A stretch of DNA of 64,000 nucleotides from Amaranthus tricolor (GCF_026212465.1 NC_080057.1:24857647-24921646); one strand, 5' to 3'; counted from the stretch's first letter, positions 39,801 to 51,610 are shown. A program made the numbers and translations. The notes: generated from the letters alone by a model not told the origin.

Positions 39801-40099
39801 ACAAGGGCAGAAGAATTAATTATGATTATCATCATATCCAAACAACCTCAAATTAGGCCTATTCTTTACAAGAAATAAGCCAAAACAAATCGCAAGCTCT
39901 AATTCTGCTTCGAAATGTAGAAAAATCAATGCTCAAATAAAGAACCGATCAGTCAAACAAAGTCAATAAGCAGCAAAAAAAACAGTCAACTAAATCAACA
40001 AAATAAATCCAACCAAAAACAAGACAAATGCAGCTAAATTTTCACAACAATACAACACTTGAAATAAATTGTAACTAAAAAATATTGAAAAATTACCAT
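21855..40099 (-). CDS. Class XI myosin heavy chain, 38 coding exons
   Basis: This is an actin-based motor for organelle movement and cytoplasmic streaming. Exons, gene order: 40097-40099, 37972-38100, 37556-37699, 37197-37342, 36802-36961, 36607-36665, 36366-36525, 36087-36236, 35675-35811, 35419-35565, 35196-35297, 34024-34081, 33820-33921, 33476-33513, 33242-33368, 32992-33162, 32468-32599, 32267-32376, 32133-32193, 31014-31191, 30730-30935, 30405-30524, 29488-29586, 27998-28210, 27730-27869, 27181-27295, 27058-27102, 26557-26727, 25320-25478, 25049-25237, 24169-24297, 23800-23870, 23617-23716, 23462-23518, 22822-22878, 22475-22555, 22291-22373, 21855-21969. All junctions are GT-AG and frame is kept, giving about 1487 aa, usual for the class. 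Domains: SH3-like N-terminus; motor with P-loop GESGAGKT (156-163), switch I NNNSSRFG (210-217) and switch II DIYGF (435-439); six IQ motifs (about 740-880); coiled coil (about 880-1080); globular DIL tail to the C-terminus. Exon 1 codes only Met. No lesion is seen. The subtype (for example XI-F, J or K) is not resolved. Exon borders were set by eye and a few could shift slightly. Confidence 0.95.
22020..22222. mobile_element. MITE family B, copy 1, in myosin intron 37
   Basis: The left end has TAAAATAAGGCCATATCGCA. The right end, reverse-complemented, has TGTAAAAATGCGGTAACAGT. The same two termini occur in opposite orientation at 24.70-24.94 kb. The element is short and non-coding, and unusually GC-rich in its arms for this region. 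Confidence 0.6.
23108..23407. mobile_element. MITE family C, copy 1, in myosin intron 34
   Basis: The termini are CCCGTTTGGTAA (left) and, reverse-complemented, AGCCCGTTTGGTTAACAGTA (right). The right arm then reads GGTGGTAATGGGAATGA. This matches, in inverted orientation, the copy at 59.77 kb that has TTA target duplications. Confidence 0.7.
23952..24132. mobile_element. hAT-type MITE in myosin intron 31
   Basis: This 181-bp element starts CAGGGGCGGAG and ends CCTCCCCTG plus AT. It is flanked by 8-bp near-identical repeats AAAATAGG (23944-23951) and TAAATAGG (24133-24140). CAGGGGCGG is a common terminus of plant Tip100-like hAT elements. It lies about 35 bp inside the intron from the exon 31 splice donor. 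Confidence 0.7.
24704..24944. mobile_element. MITE family B, copy 2, in myosin intron 30
   Basis: The left end is TAAAAATGTGGTAACGGTTG. The right end, reverse-complemented, is TAAAAACAAGGCCGTATCGC. It contains repeated GCGGTAACG motifs and matches the 22.0-kb copy in inverse orientation. Confidence 0.6.
27358..27700. mobile_element. TA-microsatellite-bounded palindromic element in myosin intron 25
   Basis: Short (TA)n tracts lie at both borders (about 27361-27374 and 27679-27698). Directly inside them are inverted repeats. The left arm includes AATTAAAATGGTGAAAACT. The right arm, reverse-complemented, includes CATTAAAGTGGTGAAAACT. Interior GGTGTACATATT repeats add to the fold. This resembles MITE-like elements reported to sit in TA microsatellites. 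Confidence 0.6.
28447..28749. mobile_element. MITE in myosin intron 23
   Basis: Diverged inverted ends: GGGTTGTTTGGCAAATGG (left) and, reverse-complemented, GGCGTTTGGGTTGGCG (right). The subterminal parts are rich in TTTTTGGCTTG and GTTGGCTTAT motifs. The open frame running through it is not a gene. Confidence 0.55.
29850..30310 (+). mobile_element. LINE 3'-end fragment, antisense in myosin intron 22
   Basis: Plus-strand translation from 29855 gives the conserved C-terminal part of plant non-LTR polymerase ORFs, with [30 protein letters not shown] and, after frame damage, a FGHV-like region. A TGA replaces the Trp expected before ALRK, and later stops and shifts are present, so it is a dead copy. 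The 3' end (GCTCTGTAACTGTTG near 30285) resembles the GTTGTTG-rich tail of this LINE group. RTE-like affiliation is likely but unproven. Confidence 0.75.
31792..32087. mobile_element. Snap-back MITE family D, copy 1, in myosin intron 19
   Basis: A 296-bp element starts GGAAAAATTACC and ends GGTAATTTTTCC. The two arms match for roughly 110 bp, with AATACCAACTT repeated inside each. Flanks TATTTTAA and TATTTATA suggest an 8-bp target duplication with two changes. Copy 2 is 0.9 kb away in intron 16. Confidence 0.85.
32674..32970. mobile_element. Snap-back MITE family D, copy 2, in myosin intron 16
   Basis: This 297-bp element is nearly identical in length and sequence to copy 1 and in the same orientation. 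Flanks TATAGAAA and AATAGAAA give an 8-bp duplication with one mismatch. Its right end lies 21 bp from the exon 16 splice donor. It has no coding capacity. Confidence 0.85.
35851..36030. mobile_element. MITE in myosin intron 8
   Basis: Inverted ends TATATTACTTGGACTC (left) and, reverse-complemented, TATGTTACTTGGACTC (right). Further internal ATGTCCGATCC/ATGTCGGATAC and ACTTGGACA repeats are shared by the two arms. It is about 180 bp and non-coding. Confidence 0.65.
39291..39350 (-). mobile_element. LINE 3' tail fragment in myosin intron 1
   Basis: On the minus strand it reads TTTTGGGATAAAGACTTTGG followed by TATTGTTGTTGTTGT. This is the same kind of 3' terminus (GGGATTAAAGCTCTG then TGTTGTT) seen in the intron 22 LINE fragment. 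Only the tail is left. Confidence 0.5.
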
Positions 40100-40671
40100 T
40101 TTGATTTAATTCAGATCAAAGTACCCTGATTACTTGTCGATCTGGGCTTTTTTTGCACCTTCCTACAATTAATTTCACTTCATCAAAATCCCAATGTTCT
40201 TAATCAATCCCAAATTAATCACAAAAACCCAAATCAAAATACCCTTGTTTTTCTTTAATTAAACCCAAAAATCAAATCTACCCAGTTGCACTAAACTCTG
40301 CTTTTCTCTGTTTTCTGCAACACAAAGTCTTCTTTCAATTTTTTTTTCTTTTATAAAATTTGTATAATCTTTTTTCCCACTGAGAAAATGTAATAATTTA
40401 TGAACTTCAAACTTCAATCTCCTTCCAAAATTAATTTTTGAAGAAAAATGGTTGTCTTGTGAGAAAGAAAAAAAAGGAAAGAAGGAAGAAGATTAAAAGT
40501 TTTAAACCCTGCTCAAAGCAAATAATAGTGGTTTACTAGTTTTCCTTTTTATTATTATTAATTATTATTATTATTATCATTATTATTGTTGTTATTATCA
40601 TTTGTATACTTCCACTTAATTTGGTTCCTATGTTTCATTGAATTGTTGATGGATTTTTGTTTACTATTCGA

Positions 40672-40672
<1 letters not shown>

Positions 40673-40720
<48 letters not shown>

Positions 40721-40721
40721 T
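40673..40721. repeat. (ATT)n microsatellite upstream of the myosin gene
   Basis: About 16 uninterrupted ATT units lie about 570 bp upstream of the myosin ATG. A shorter imperfect ATT tract lies at 40552-40590. Confidence 0.9.
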
Positions 40722-40804
40722 ACACAATATTTATTTATTCGTTTTTACATAGTTGTTTTTATTTATTTACATATGTAATTTAATTATTTATATTTTTTTT
40801 ACTA

Positions 40805-41250
40805 AGGTACGGTCTTCTAGATAGATTAAGAGATTTCCTTTATAACGACCGTAAAAAGAAAATAACTTAATGTTGATCCCTGATGCAGTCCCACTATAAT
40901 TAGGAATACTCTGTCATACCCACATGTGTATGAATGTTAGTCGAAACTATGTCATACATGTTCTGTATTATCTCAATGTACCTTTGTGAAATATCTCTAT
41001 TCTTAAACTATTCCAAACGATGCTTCATGGTATGCTATCATACACTTTCTCCAGATCGATGAACATTATATGCAAATCCTTCTTTCGCTCCTTATACTTT
41101 TCCATCGGTATCCTCAAAAGATGAATAGCTTCGGTAATTACCGCATCTTCCCGGCATGAATACGAATTGGTTTTTTCTAATCACCGTCTCTTGTCTAATT
41201 CTTTTTTATATCACTCTTGCCCACAATTTCATTGTGTGGTTTAGAAGTTT
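40805..41250 (-). mobile_element. Degenerate LINE reverse-transcriptase segment
   Basis: Minus-strand translation across frames yields typical plant LINE RT blocks: RIRQETVIRKNQFVFMPGR, then EAIHLLRIPMEKYKERKKDL, IMFIDLEKVYDSIP (motif A, F-x-D-L-x-K-x-Y-D), RYIEIIQNMYD and VGLHQGSTLSYF. Stops and frame changes separate the blocks, so it is inactive. The catalytic FADD block is not visible. Confidence 0.8.
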
Positions 41251-41718
41251 GATTACTCTACAGTTTTAAAAGATTAACATTTATAATTGCCCAAAAATAA
41301 AGTTATAATTAAGAGCAATATTAAGATGCGGTAATTAAATGCAAAAAAGTATTATTGTCCTGATTAATTCAACAGATTTTGGTCCATACAAATAGCTCGA
41401 TTAATACCTATTTTAAAAGAAATTAATTAAATAAAATGAAAAACTTTTTTCAATTTTTTTTCTAAATATTGAATCAGCATATATTAAGCCATCTCACGAT
41501 AAGACGGTCTTAATAAAAAAATTGGTCTTGTTTATTAATTGATTTTTTAAAAAAATAGTAAGAAACAAAAACGGATCTTCAAGTGGGGCCCGCCGATGAC
41601 TTGTTTGAAATATATAAAACCTACTCATGATTAAGTTAGTATTCTTTGGGTCGGTGGAATATTGGTGTGTACTGGTTACTGTCTAGCTGATTGCAAACCG
41701 CATCGCTGGCAACTTTTA

Positions 41719-42012
41719 GAGCGTTTGGCATAACAGAATGAGATTCATGAGACTTTAAAAAGAAACTTTTAAAATGAGATTTTAACGATAAAAAAGTCTC
41801 ATTTCTTATTTCACATATTAGGGACTTAAAAAAAAAGATGAAAATGAAAGTTTCAACTAAAATACTCATGCTTCTCCAAGACATTTTTCTTGGGGACATT
41901 CTCCTTTTTTAGTCTCATTTCTTAATCCATTCCCTTTAAACAAATAAAGACTTAGACTTTATTTTTAAGACAGTCTCATTTCCTTACTCAAATCCCACAT
42001 GCCAAACACCCA
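41719..42012. mobile_element. MITE upstream of the myosin gene
   Basis: Inverted ends GAGCGTTTGGCA (left) and GGGTGTTTGGCA (right, reverse-complemented). Many copies of GAGACTTT/AAGTCTCAT in the arms make the interior self-complementary. It is about 294 bp with no coding sequence. Confidence 0.5.
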
Positions 42013-42578
42013 CTTAGAGTACAAGATTAATTATCGACCTTGAATGCATCTACTCATTGAGTAGTTTATGTGATACAATATTTAATGATGATTAAATGTA
42101 AAAAGTAAAAATGATAAAAAATAAAAAATTTCACATTTTTAAATTATTTGATATTTCATGAGAAATTTCAAGTATTCAATTGTTGTAATAAAAACAAAAT
42201 TTAAAATAATAAGTAATTATGCGATAAAAATATGTTAATAATGATAAAATAAATATAAAAATAAATAAATGAAATAAATCTATTCATCCATCTATATTTC
42301 TATCCTATATACAAATCATATACTAAATGAATTACATTAATAAGTAGTTTATGGGACTTTTTTAAAATTACACAAATTCTTAAATATGACAATTTCATGT
42401 TCAAACCAGTTTGAATGGATAGTCCATAATATATTTACTATTTTAAAGTGATTAATTATAATTTTTAATTGATCATTTAAAATTTAAAATTATTGATTAC
42501 ATGCATGGATCTAAAAAAAATTCAAATTAGCATCCGTGGATTCAAAAGAACTGTTTGTAAATTAAACAAACAAAACTT

Positions 42579-43200
<622 letters not shown>

Positions 43201-43826
43201 GTTACATGTAATTCACTTAATTCTACTCCTAAAATTATATACTATTTACTAAAAGGCTTGAAAAATGACACATGTCATATTTTAAGACAAACTGACAAAT
43301 GTAATAATATTTTCCAAATGTAATAATATAGGTGGATTAATTTGCTTATATGTGATTCACTTAATTATACTTTAAAATTATAGAGAATCATTAATTAATT
43401 AATTTATGAGATGATTTTTCAATTATATAGTTTTTTTTTTTGATCAATAATTAAATTATTATTATTAGTTAAGTAAATATGATAATTTTTTCAATTATAT
43501 ATTTTTTATTTTTTTGATCAATAATTATGTTATTATTATTAGTTAAATAAATAAGTGATATTTATTTAATTGGTTAATTAAGATAAAAAAAAATTATCTT
43601 AAATATTAGTGAATTCCTCTTTCTTAAAATAACTTAATTACTAAAATAGAAAATTTACATAAATTATAGAGATCATTAATTAATTAATTAATTTATAAGA
43701 TAGGTTATTCAAATAATTTATTATTATCCTTTAAAATAAATAAATAAATAAATAAATCTTAATAGTTGATTAAGATAAAAATATTATAATTTTTTATAAC
43801 AAAGTAATTTTTAAAAATTTTAATTT

Positions 43827-44833
<1,007 letters not shown>

Positions 44834-45074
44834 TAGTTCATTAGAACCATCAAATACAATCTTAAAATGGTAAATTTTTTATTTTTAATGATCAGTTATT
44901 ACTTAAAAATATCAATATTAACCATAAAGATATTTATTATAAATAATCAGTTATAACTTTTAAAAATATTATAATTGGGCCGATTAAGTTGGAGCGTTAC
45001 TTGGAGCATCAGTACCAACCTTTTCAAGCCATGTCTCAAGTCGTTCCTCCAGTGGCAGGGGATGTGGAAGTCTC

Positions 45075-45165
45075 AAGCCAAAATTATAAGAATCACTAAA
45101 AATGGTTTGGACATATATAAAGACAATATATTACCAAATTGATAAAAAAGATAAAAAATTAGAGT
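45075..45165 (+). mobile_element. Short LINE-like remnant (weak)
   Basis: AAATGGTTTGGACATATA recalls the RWFGHV coding stretch of the plant LINE C-terminus. A following GAAGAGACTTAAAAG also resembles the intron 22 copy. The piece is too short and diverged to be certain. Confidence 0.3.
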
Positions 45166-45293
45166 CGAAGAGACTTAAAAGTTTACCACCAAAATCATAG
45201 TTGGGAGACAATGGGTATTAAAAATTAGGATAAATTTGAGCGGGTCTTCGTGCAAGTCACTCCAATGCCGGTTTTGGATCCATCAGTAATTAG

Positions 45294-45301
45294 TATATAT
45301 A
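45294..45301 (+). promoter_or_regulatory. TATA box of the L7/L12 gene
   Basis: TATATATA is followed by CCCTAAATCCCTAAAT, a telo-box-like motif often seen in plant ribosomal protein promoters. It lies about 165 bp before the predicted donor of the 5' UTR intron. Confidence 0.5.
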
Positions 45302-45458
45302 CCCTAAATCCCTAAATGCCATTATGCCTATCTCCTTTACATAGCCCTAATTCTAATTCTATTTATCTGCATAACCATTATTCCTCCTTCTTCCTCCTGC
45401 CGCCGTACATCCTTCTTCTTCAACGGTTATACACAGTACCAGTGCACTACATTACTCC

Positions 45459-46526
45459 GTGAGTCTTCTCATCGTGATTTGTTCTTAATTTTTTGCATTT
45501 TATTGGAATTTTAGGGTTATTTATTAATTTGTTCTTAAATCTTGATTATTTTGCAAATTCCGGATGAATTTTGTTTTTGATTCTTATTTTTTTGAAATTT
45601 GATTTTGATATTGATATTTTAGTTTGGAAAAATTGTCACAAAATACCTATAATTTTGTCAAAAGGTACCTCGAACAAATATTTTTGTCTAAAAACACCTA
45701 AAAAATCTGTTAGTGACCAGCAATAATTCAGTACGTTTTGATCAAAATTTAGAAAAATTCATATTAGAGGAAAACCTATCATTCGACACCCCAAATTAAC
45801 CTGCGATCCTTTATTGATGTAAGGAATTAAGAGGCCCAATTGAGAAGAATAATATTACTGAATTGATTAATGAATTGCAACTTAGGGTTTTTAATAGGGA
45901 AAATCAAATTGGGGGTAAACACTTGTCAGCAGAATGAATTGCAAGATTAATTTTTTCATCTGAAATTAAAGTGCCCAATTTAAAAGAAGCAATTGAGGAA
46001 GAATCAAAAGGTTCAATTTTATTGTATTGAATAAAATTAACAGAAAACAACTAATAAAACTACCTAAAAATAATGATTGATTTAGAACTGCCTAATACAT
46101 GAATAAAGAAGTTACGGAAATGCTTGAAAACACAAACCAAAATGTTGCTTCAACTCCCCAACTAACTTCTTTGAGCTCCATTGTTGAACCCTTATGATTT
46201 GTTATATAGTTATCATTTAATTGGCTAGAAAATAGGGGATTGTAAATTGTTGAACCTGAACAACTCCCCAACTAATAAAACTTATGTATGTATATTTTTA
46301 AAGATTCTCTAATTATATCCTTTTTAAATGAACAGGTACTTTTTATTATTGGTACGGTGATACTTGCTTGTAAAAGATGTAATCAATTTTTGAGCAATGA
46401 ATAAGAATAGCCATTTTACATATTCACTCATCTTCCTCTCCAAATAAATCAATTCATTATTTTTCTATCTAAATTTTGGTACATTTCCAATACAATAAGT
46501 CAAATTAGAGATCTTTTAATTTTCAG
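45459..46526 (+). other. Probable 5' UTR intron of the L7/L12 gene
   Basis: A donor CCGTGAGT at 45459 and an acceptor TTTTAATTTTCAG ending at 46526 bracket T-rich, AT-rich sequence. The putative first exon is pyrimidine-rich (CTTCTTCCTCC) and lies after a TATA box. The acceptor is about 205 bp before the ATG. This is predicted only. An unspliced leader starting near 46,500 is the alternative. Confidence 0.5.
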
Positions 46527-46731
46527 CAAGTCCGAATCCCCAACCCCAATCCTTACCAACAAACACCACAAAAGGTAAGGGTTTAGGCCTTTATGGCGTC
46601 GTCTTGAACACCTTATTAGGGCATTTCGATTAAATATCCTTCCAGATTTTCATTGCCGGCCACCTTCTACACATTCCATCACTCGAATTCAAGGATTACA
46701 GTTTCTCGGATCTTACAATTTCGCATAAAAA

Positions 46732-47355
46732 ATGAATTTAATTTTTAGATTAAGGAAACATTCAATTGCCCTCCTTCCGAAATTCCAAAACCCTACTTGG
46801 GTACATCGCACATTCGCTCAAGCTGCCCACCAACAAGTAGAAGAAGTAGAAATCGATCCAAGAAAACTTCCTGCAGATTATGACTCATCAAAATTCGATC
46901 CCACATCCCATAGAAGCCCTCCAAGTGACAGAGTTTTCAAGCTTGTTGATGAAGTTTCATCACTTACATTATTTGAAGCAGCTGAATTAGGGAAAGTTTT
47001 GATGAACAAAATGGGGATGAAAGAAGACGAAGTTCCTGTTGTTGGGGTCTTAAACCCTGGTGCAGCAGCTGGGTTAGCTCAAATGGCAGCGAATTCGGGT
47101 TCTGCTGTTGGTAATGATCAAGAAGCGAAGAAGGAAGAAAAGAGTGTGTTTGAATTGAAATTGGAGTCATTTGAGGCTACATTTAAACTTAAAGTTATTA
47201 AGGAAATTAGGTCATTTACTGATTTGGGATTGAAGGAAGCTAAAGATTTAGTTGAGAAAACACCTTCGGTTTTTAAGAGTGGTGTTCCTAAAGATGAAGC
47301 TGAGGCCATTATTGAGAAGATGAAAGCTGCTGGAGCTAAAGTAGTTATGGAATGA
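46732..47355 (+). CDS. MRPL12: Mitochondrial-type 50S ribosomal protein L7/L12
   Basis: It encodes 207 aa in one exon. By family knowledge L7/L12 forms the ribosome stalk and recruits translation GTPases. Residues 1-32 are rich in Arg, Lys and hydroxyl residues and lack acidic ones, as expected for a mitochondrial presequence. Residues 66-96 match the N-terminal dimerisation helices (DRVFKLVDEVSSLTLFEAAE). Residues 107-125 are an Ala/Gly-rich hinge. Residues 138-207 are the C-terminal domain with the signature FTDLGLKEAKDLVEKTP and ending EKMKAAGAKVVME. A plastid form would have a longer transit peptide, so mitochondria are favoured. The coding region has no intron, but the 5' UTR probably does. 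No defect is seen. Confidence 0.93.
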   Translation: MNLIFRLRKHSIALLPKFQNPTWVHRTFAQAAHQQVEEVEIDPRKLPADYDSSKFDPTSHRSPPSDRVFKLVDEVSSLTLFEAAELGKVLMNKMGMKEDEVPVVGVLNPGAAAGLAQMAANSGSAVGNDQEAKKEEKSVFELKLESFEATFKLKVIKEIRSFTDLGLKEAKDLVEKTPSVFKSGVPKDEAEAIIEKMKAAGAKVVME

Positions 47356-48450
47356 GAAAAAAGTTTATTGCACTGGAAAAAAGGTAGGGTTTATGAATTA
47401 GTGAGTTATTTTTGCCATTAATAATCTAATGTTGTAAGTTTTGCCAGAAGGGTGAAATGTACAATGTAGATGTTTATTGAAGCTTTTATGCTTTCACCAT
47501 GTTTGGTAAGTTTTAGACAGAAGTTTTGCATAATATTTGTTCCTTTGACAAGATTTTATAATAAGAATCAGTTTATAGTTTTATTACTGCTACCATTATA
47601 TGTTAAAATTTTGATTTTGTTTGATTATATGTAATTAGTGGGATGAAAATCTATCATCCGATTTACTTTGTTTGAGAGGTTATAGTGTGTTTTCTATTGT
47701 TCTTCTAAGTGTGATGTTTGTAGGCATTGTGAGAAGCTTTAAATTTTGTGAATTTGCTTGTTAATGGAGGAGTAGACATTGTTCTATATTCCTACCATGC
47801 TAATGGCGCTTTTGGCATCATTGTTGGAAGCTTTTTTTTGCTGTTTGACGATGGATACTTACACTATATTTGGATAAAAAATAAGGAGAGAAAACAAAGG
47901 AATAAAAGGGAAAGAGAAGGGAAAGGAAAAGGAAAGGAGAGTGCACCTTGTTTGTTTAGAAGGGAAGAGAATGGAGAAGGAAGGAAATTGATTTTTTTTC
48001 CTCCGAATCTTTTCACTTTAGGAGAGATTGTATTCTTAATAAAGTTTTTCCATGTTTTCCCTCCAAATTCCTCCCCTCCCTTTTTGTTATCAAAAGAATG
48101 GATCTTCCATCCTTCCGAATCCCTTCCCTTCCTTTCTCTTAATTACTCTCTATCCGAACATAGTTTATTGTTCAAGGACCATATTGTACCAGTAGATGGC
48201 CTGTTGAGAGCCTATATAGGTTGCCCTGTTGTAATAATACTTTAGTTAAGTTGTATGTAACTGTCTTAAGAGAGTTTACTTAATTGGTTTGTAGCATGTA
48301 AGGACAACAATATTCCATTAAGCGCAAATGCCATTAACTGACTGAAATTGTACCATATAAGAACTGGCCCAATTGATTTGCATGTCTATCTCTGTTGGTT
48401 GGGGCTGCCCATGTGAGCTTGTTCTGGTTTGTTTGTGTTACTGTGTTGTG
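47356..48450. other. L7/L12 3' region and flanking DNA
   Basis: The first about 250 bp probably hold the 3' UTR (an AATAAG-like signal near 47561). A purine-rich then pyrimidine-rich stretch (47863-48163) is listed separately as a MITE. The long open frame over it starts at GTG and is not a gene. Confidence 0.5.
47863..48163. mobile_element. MITE with CTATRTTYGGATA termini
   Basis: Ends CTATATTTGGATA (left) and, reverse-complemented, CTATGTTCGGATA (right). The left arm is purine-rich (GGGAAAGAGAAGGGAAAGG) and the right arm is its approximate complement (CCCTTCCCTTCCTTTCTC), so the unit folds back on itself. Confidence 0.6.
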
Positions 48451-49710
48451 CATGGGCGGATCTATTCATAGGCACCCCTAGGCACGTGCCCCACAGGAAT
48501 TTTTAAAAAATTACGAAATTCAAAAACAGGGGAAAGGGAACGCGTTTCACTGTTCACATATCAGAATTCTCTCAAACACTCTCCCTTCTCTCTCTAAAAG
48601 ATAAAACCCTAAAAGGCGCAAAAATTACCGCCGTAGCACAGCCTCTACCGCTGGCCAGCCGCCGCCTTCCCCAGGCCCTGCCGTCTGTGTGCTGTTGCTG
48701 CTGCTTATCGGGCTCGGCAATCGGCTATCACCAATCACCATTCATAAACAAACCCTAAAAATCAGAATTTTTATTTTTTAAGGTATTTTTACTCTTAATC
48801 TTAGTCTTAATCATTATGTTCTAATCTTTAATCTTTAATCTTAATCTTAAATTCTTAATGTCGATGTTCTAATTTTTAATCTTAATCTTAATCTTGAATA
48901 TTGTTAGAATGTTAGTTCTAGATTTTTTTTTGTTTATCTTCTATTCTTCTTTGAATAATTGAATATTTGTTAACATTAATGTGTTTGCTAACGTGTTTCT
49001 TAATGTTAATGTGTTTCTTTATCTTGAATAATTGATATATGTTGAAGTCGAAATAAAGTATACACAAAATGTAACTTTTTCTACAAAATGGAGAAATTGT
49101 TATTTGAGTTTAATCCTTGAAGTCAATACTGATATCTCATAGCTATTGCCTATTGGTAGTGTTTAATTCATTGAAGCCACGCATATTTATGGATGGGATT
49201 GAGCCCAGGAAGAGTGCAATGAGTCTGAGTATCAAATATCAGTGAAATCTTGGAGAGTAAACTACCCTTGAGTCACTCTATATTCATTGCTTCAACAATG
49301 GCTTTGGTATGTAGTAGCTAGGTAGCACTCTTTAGTTTACCTCTATTTTCCCAAATAGTTGTTTTGTCCCCAAATACACTATGTAGTCTGTGAGTGAGTA
49401 CCTTACCTTTGGCTAAATATGATTATCTGTCATTCTAATTTCCCTCTTTCTCATGGGTGTGTACCTGTGTATGCTCTGGCTCCAAAACAGAATTGTGAAC
49501 CTAAGTTCGTTCATTGTAAATTTGAACTATTGTAGTTTGTTCGTTACCTTTTATATTACTTTGGCTTTGTCTTGGGATTATTGCGCTTCTACATGTCATT
49601 ATTTAGAAATAAAAAATATTTTAGTTGTTGATTTTACAAACGAAACTCTGCCGAAATTTCGTCCAATTGTTGGTGCCTCTTGGGACTCTGAACCCTGGAT
49701 CCGCCACTAG
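48451..49710. mobile_element. Probable non-autonomous hAT (TTF-type) element
   Basis: Left end CATGGGCGGATCTATTCATA with GCACGTGCCCC just inside; right end CTGGATCCGCCACTAG, whose reverse complement starts CTAGTGGCGGATCCAG. GGGCGGATCYA termini are common in this plant hAT group. The interior has a GC-rich leader-like patch (48620-48720, CCGCCG repeats) and a (TCTTAA)n-like tract (48789-48900), but no transposase. Target duplications are not obvious. Confidence 0.5.
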
Positions 49711-50669
49711 ACTGTCTATGTTGTAACTGCTCTTGTGAGGCGTTCTGTCTATGGTGCAGGGTGTCTGATGTTTGGCAGCCTGTTCTTTTCGTTCTTGCGA
49801 TGCTGTGTTTGTTTCTTTTTGGGCTGTTGGCTGGTTTTTGTACTCCTTTTGCTGATTGAGCTCTGCTGAGTGCATCATGGTTGGTACAATTCTGCTGGGT
49901 TTTTGTACACCATGTGCATCATTTGCTGTGTATGCTTCGTGCTACTGATTGTGACAAAATTGTGTCTGATTCTTGTAACAAGATTGATGTTTTGCTTAAT
50001 CTTGCAATCCGTTCTTCTGGGTTGGCTGCTAGCAGGCTATGCTGCTATTAGGTAAATTTTCCATGCTGTCTGGTTTAGCAGTGAAATCGCAAGATCCTGG
50101 TGTTTGTAGTTGAAATAACCCTACTCTTAACTCTTAAGCTGTCTATTGGGTGTTTTTTTCATGCTTGCTGACAACTCTCTCTTACCATCTTACCATGAGA
50201 CGGACCATGTAATTAACCTATTTTTCTAATTGATCTCTTACCATCTTGCAAAACCCATCTAGTTTTTCTGGATTTTATTGCTACAAAACAAAGATTTCCA
50301 AGTCTTAAAGGTGAGATTTTTGTTTGTACTTCTAAATCCTCGAAAACCCATTGTAATTGTGGTTGATTTTTTGCTGTTGGGTTGTTGAATTTTTCATGTT
50401 TATCTTTTTTTTGGGGGATTTGTTGAAAGTTTGGTTTGTACTTTTGGGAATTCGGAATATAGCGGTCCGATCTAAGACAATGCAGATTTTGGGTGTGAAA
50501 TTCGTGAAGAATAGTAGGAACTTTTGTGGAAGATCCGTCGTTTTACAAAACCGGCTATCCGGTATCCGATCCGATTTAACCGGGTATCCGGTTAAACCGG
50601 ATTGGATCCGAAACAAAATTTTAAGTATCAGGAGAACCGAGTCGACTCGGTATCCGGTTTTGAACACCC

Positions 50670-50672
<3 letters not shown>
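49711..50672. other. Repeat-derived DNA between two transposons
   Basis: 49711-50060 is T/G-rich and similar in style to 48360-48450, as if the hAT-like element split one older sequence. 50540-50672 has several TCCGGTATCCG and ACCGGAT repeats and ends TTTGAACACCCCTAA. This resembles the right end of the 19.6-kb hAT element and abuts a (TA)n tract. No gene is supported. Confidence 0.45.

Positions 50673-50758
<86 letters not shown>
50673..50758. repeat. (TA)n microsatellite, about 86 bp
   Basis: A perfect TA run lies between a hAT-like right end and copy 2 of the 870-bp repeat. Confidence 0.97.
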
Positions 50759-50764
<6 letters not shown>

Positions 50765-51447
50765 CTAGAATGATTTTTTTACAAAGATTTGCCACATAGA
50801 ATACTTAAATTGGTTAATTGTTATATTTACTAAATTAAATAAAGTAAAGTTTATTTTATTGTATTACAAGGCATAAATCATACAATTAAGTAAAATTATT
50901 GAAAAATTCCATGTGTCATTACAAAGATTTGTCCTATGAATTAACCAAATTGTTTATTGTTATTTTCATTGAACTAAATATCTTACAATTAACTAAAAGA
51001 TTTCTTTATGATGATTTGCCACATGGAATAATCAAATCATACACTTAACTGAACTTATTGGAAAATTCCATGTATTACAAAGATTTTTCATATGAAATAA
51101 TCAAATTGTTATTTTTATTGAACTAAATATATTACAATTAACTAAAAGATTTCTTTACATTGATTTGCCACATGAAATAATCAAAATGGTTAATTGTTAT
51201 ATTTATTAAACTAAATAAGGTAAAGCCGATTTTATTCTATTACATGCATAAATTATTATATTTCCACTAGAAGAGAGTCAAAACACTCAATTTTTTTTGC
51301 GATGGTTTAAATAAAAGGTAGTATATTTAAATGGGAAGAAAAAAATTATGTTTATTATCAAATTAGAATAATATAATTATATTTTTTAAAAAAATAATAA
51401 TAATAATAATTATTATTATAATAATACTAATAATAATAATAATAATA

Positions 51448-51494
<47 letters not shown>

Positions 51495-51610
51495 TATAAC
51501 ATTTTTATCGTGAAATTTTCAATTTGATAACAATAAATTTTTTTTTTAAAATCATAATACTTCTATATCTTAATACTATTAACTTCGTACATTGAACGGG
51601 TAACTATAGT
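50759..51610. mobile_element. 870-bp AT-rich interspersed repeat, copy 2
   Basis: It matches 43959-44833 nearly end to end, from AACTAGAATGATTTTTTTAC to CATTGAACGGGTAACTATAG, with scattered substitutions and small indels. It has the same central palindromic (AAT)n(ATT)n block (about 51395-51493). The left edge again begins at a (TA)n tract, while the outer flanks differ from copy 1. Confidence 0.7.

Noticed and set aside
47748..48245. 165-codon open frame downstream of L7/L12
   Set aside because: It begins at GTG, crosses purine- and pyrimidine-rich arms of a fold-back MITE, and has no recognisable protein motif.
50332..50764. Overlapping open frames of 111 and 135 codons on opposite strands
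   Set aside because: They run through TCCGGTATCCG hAT-type subterminal repeats and into the (TA)n tract. Neither has conserved content.
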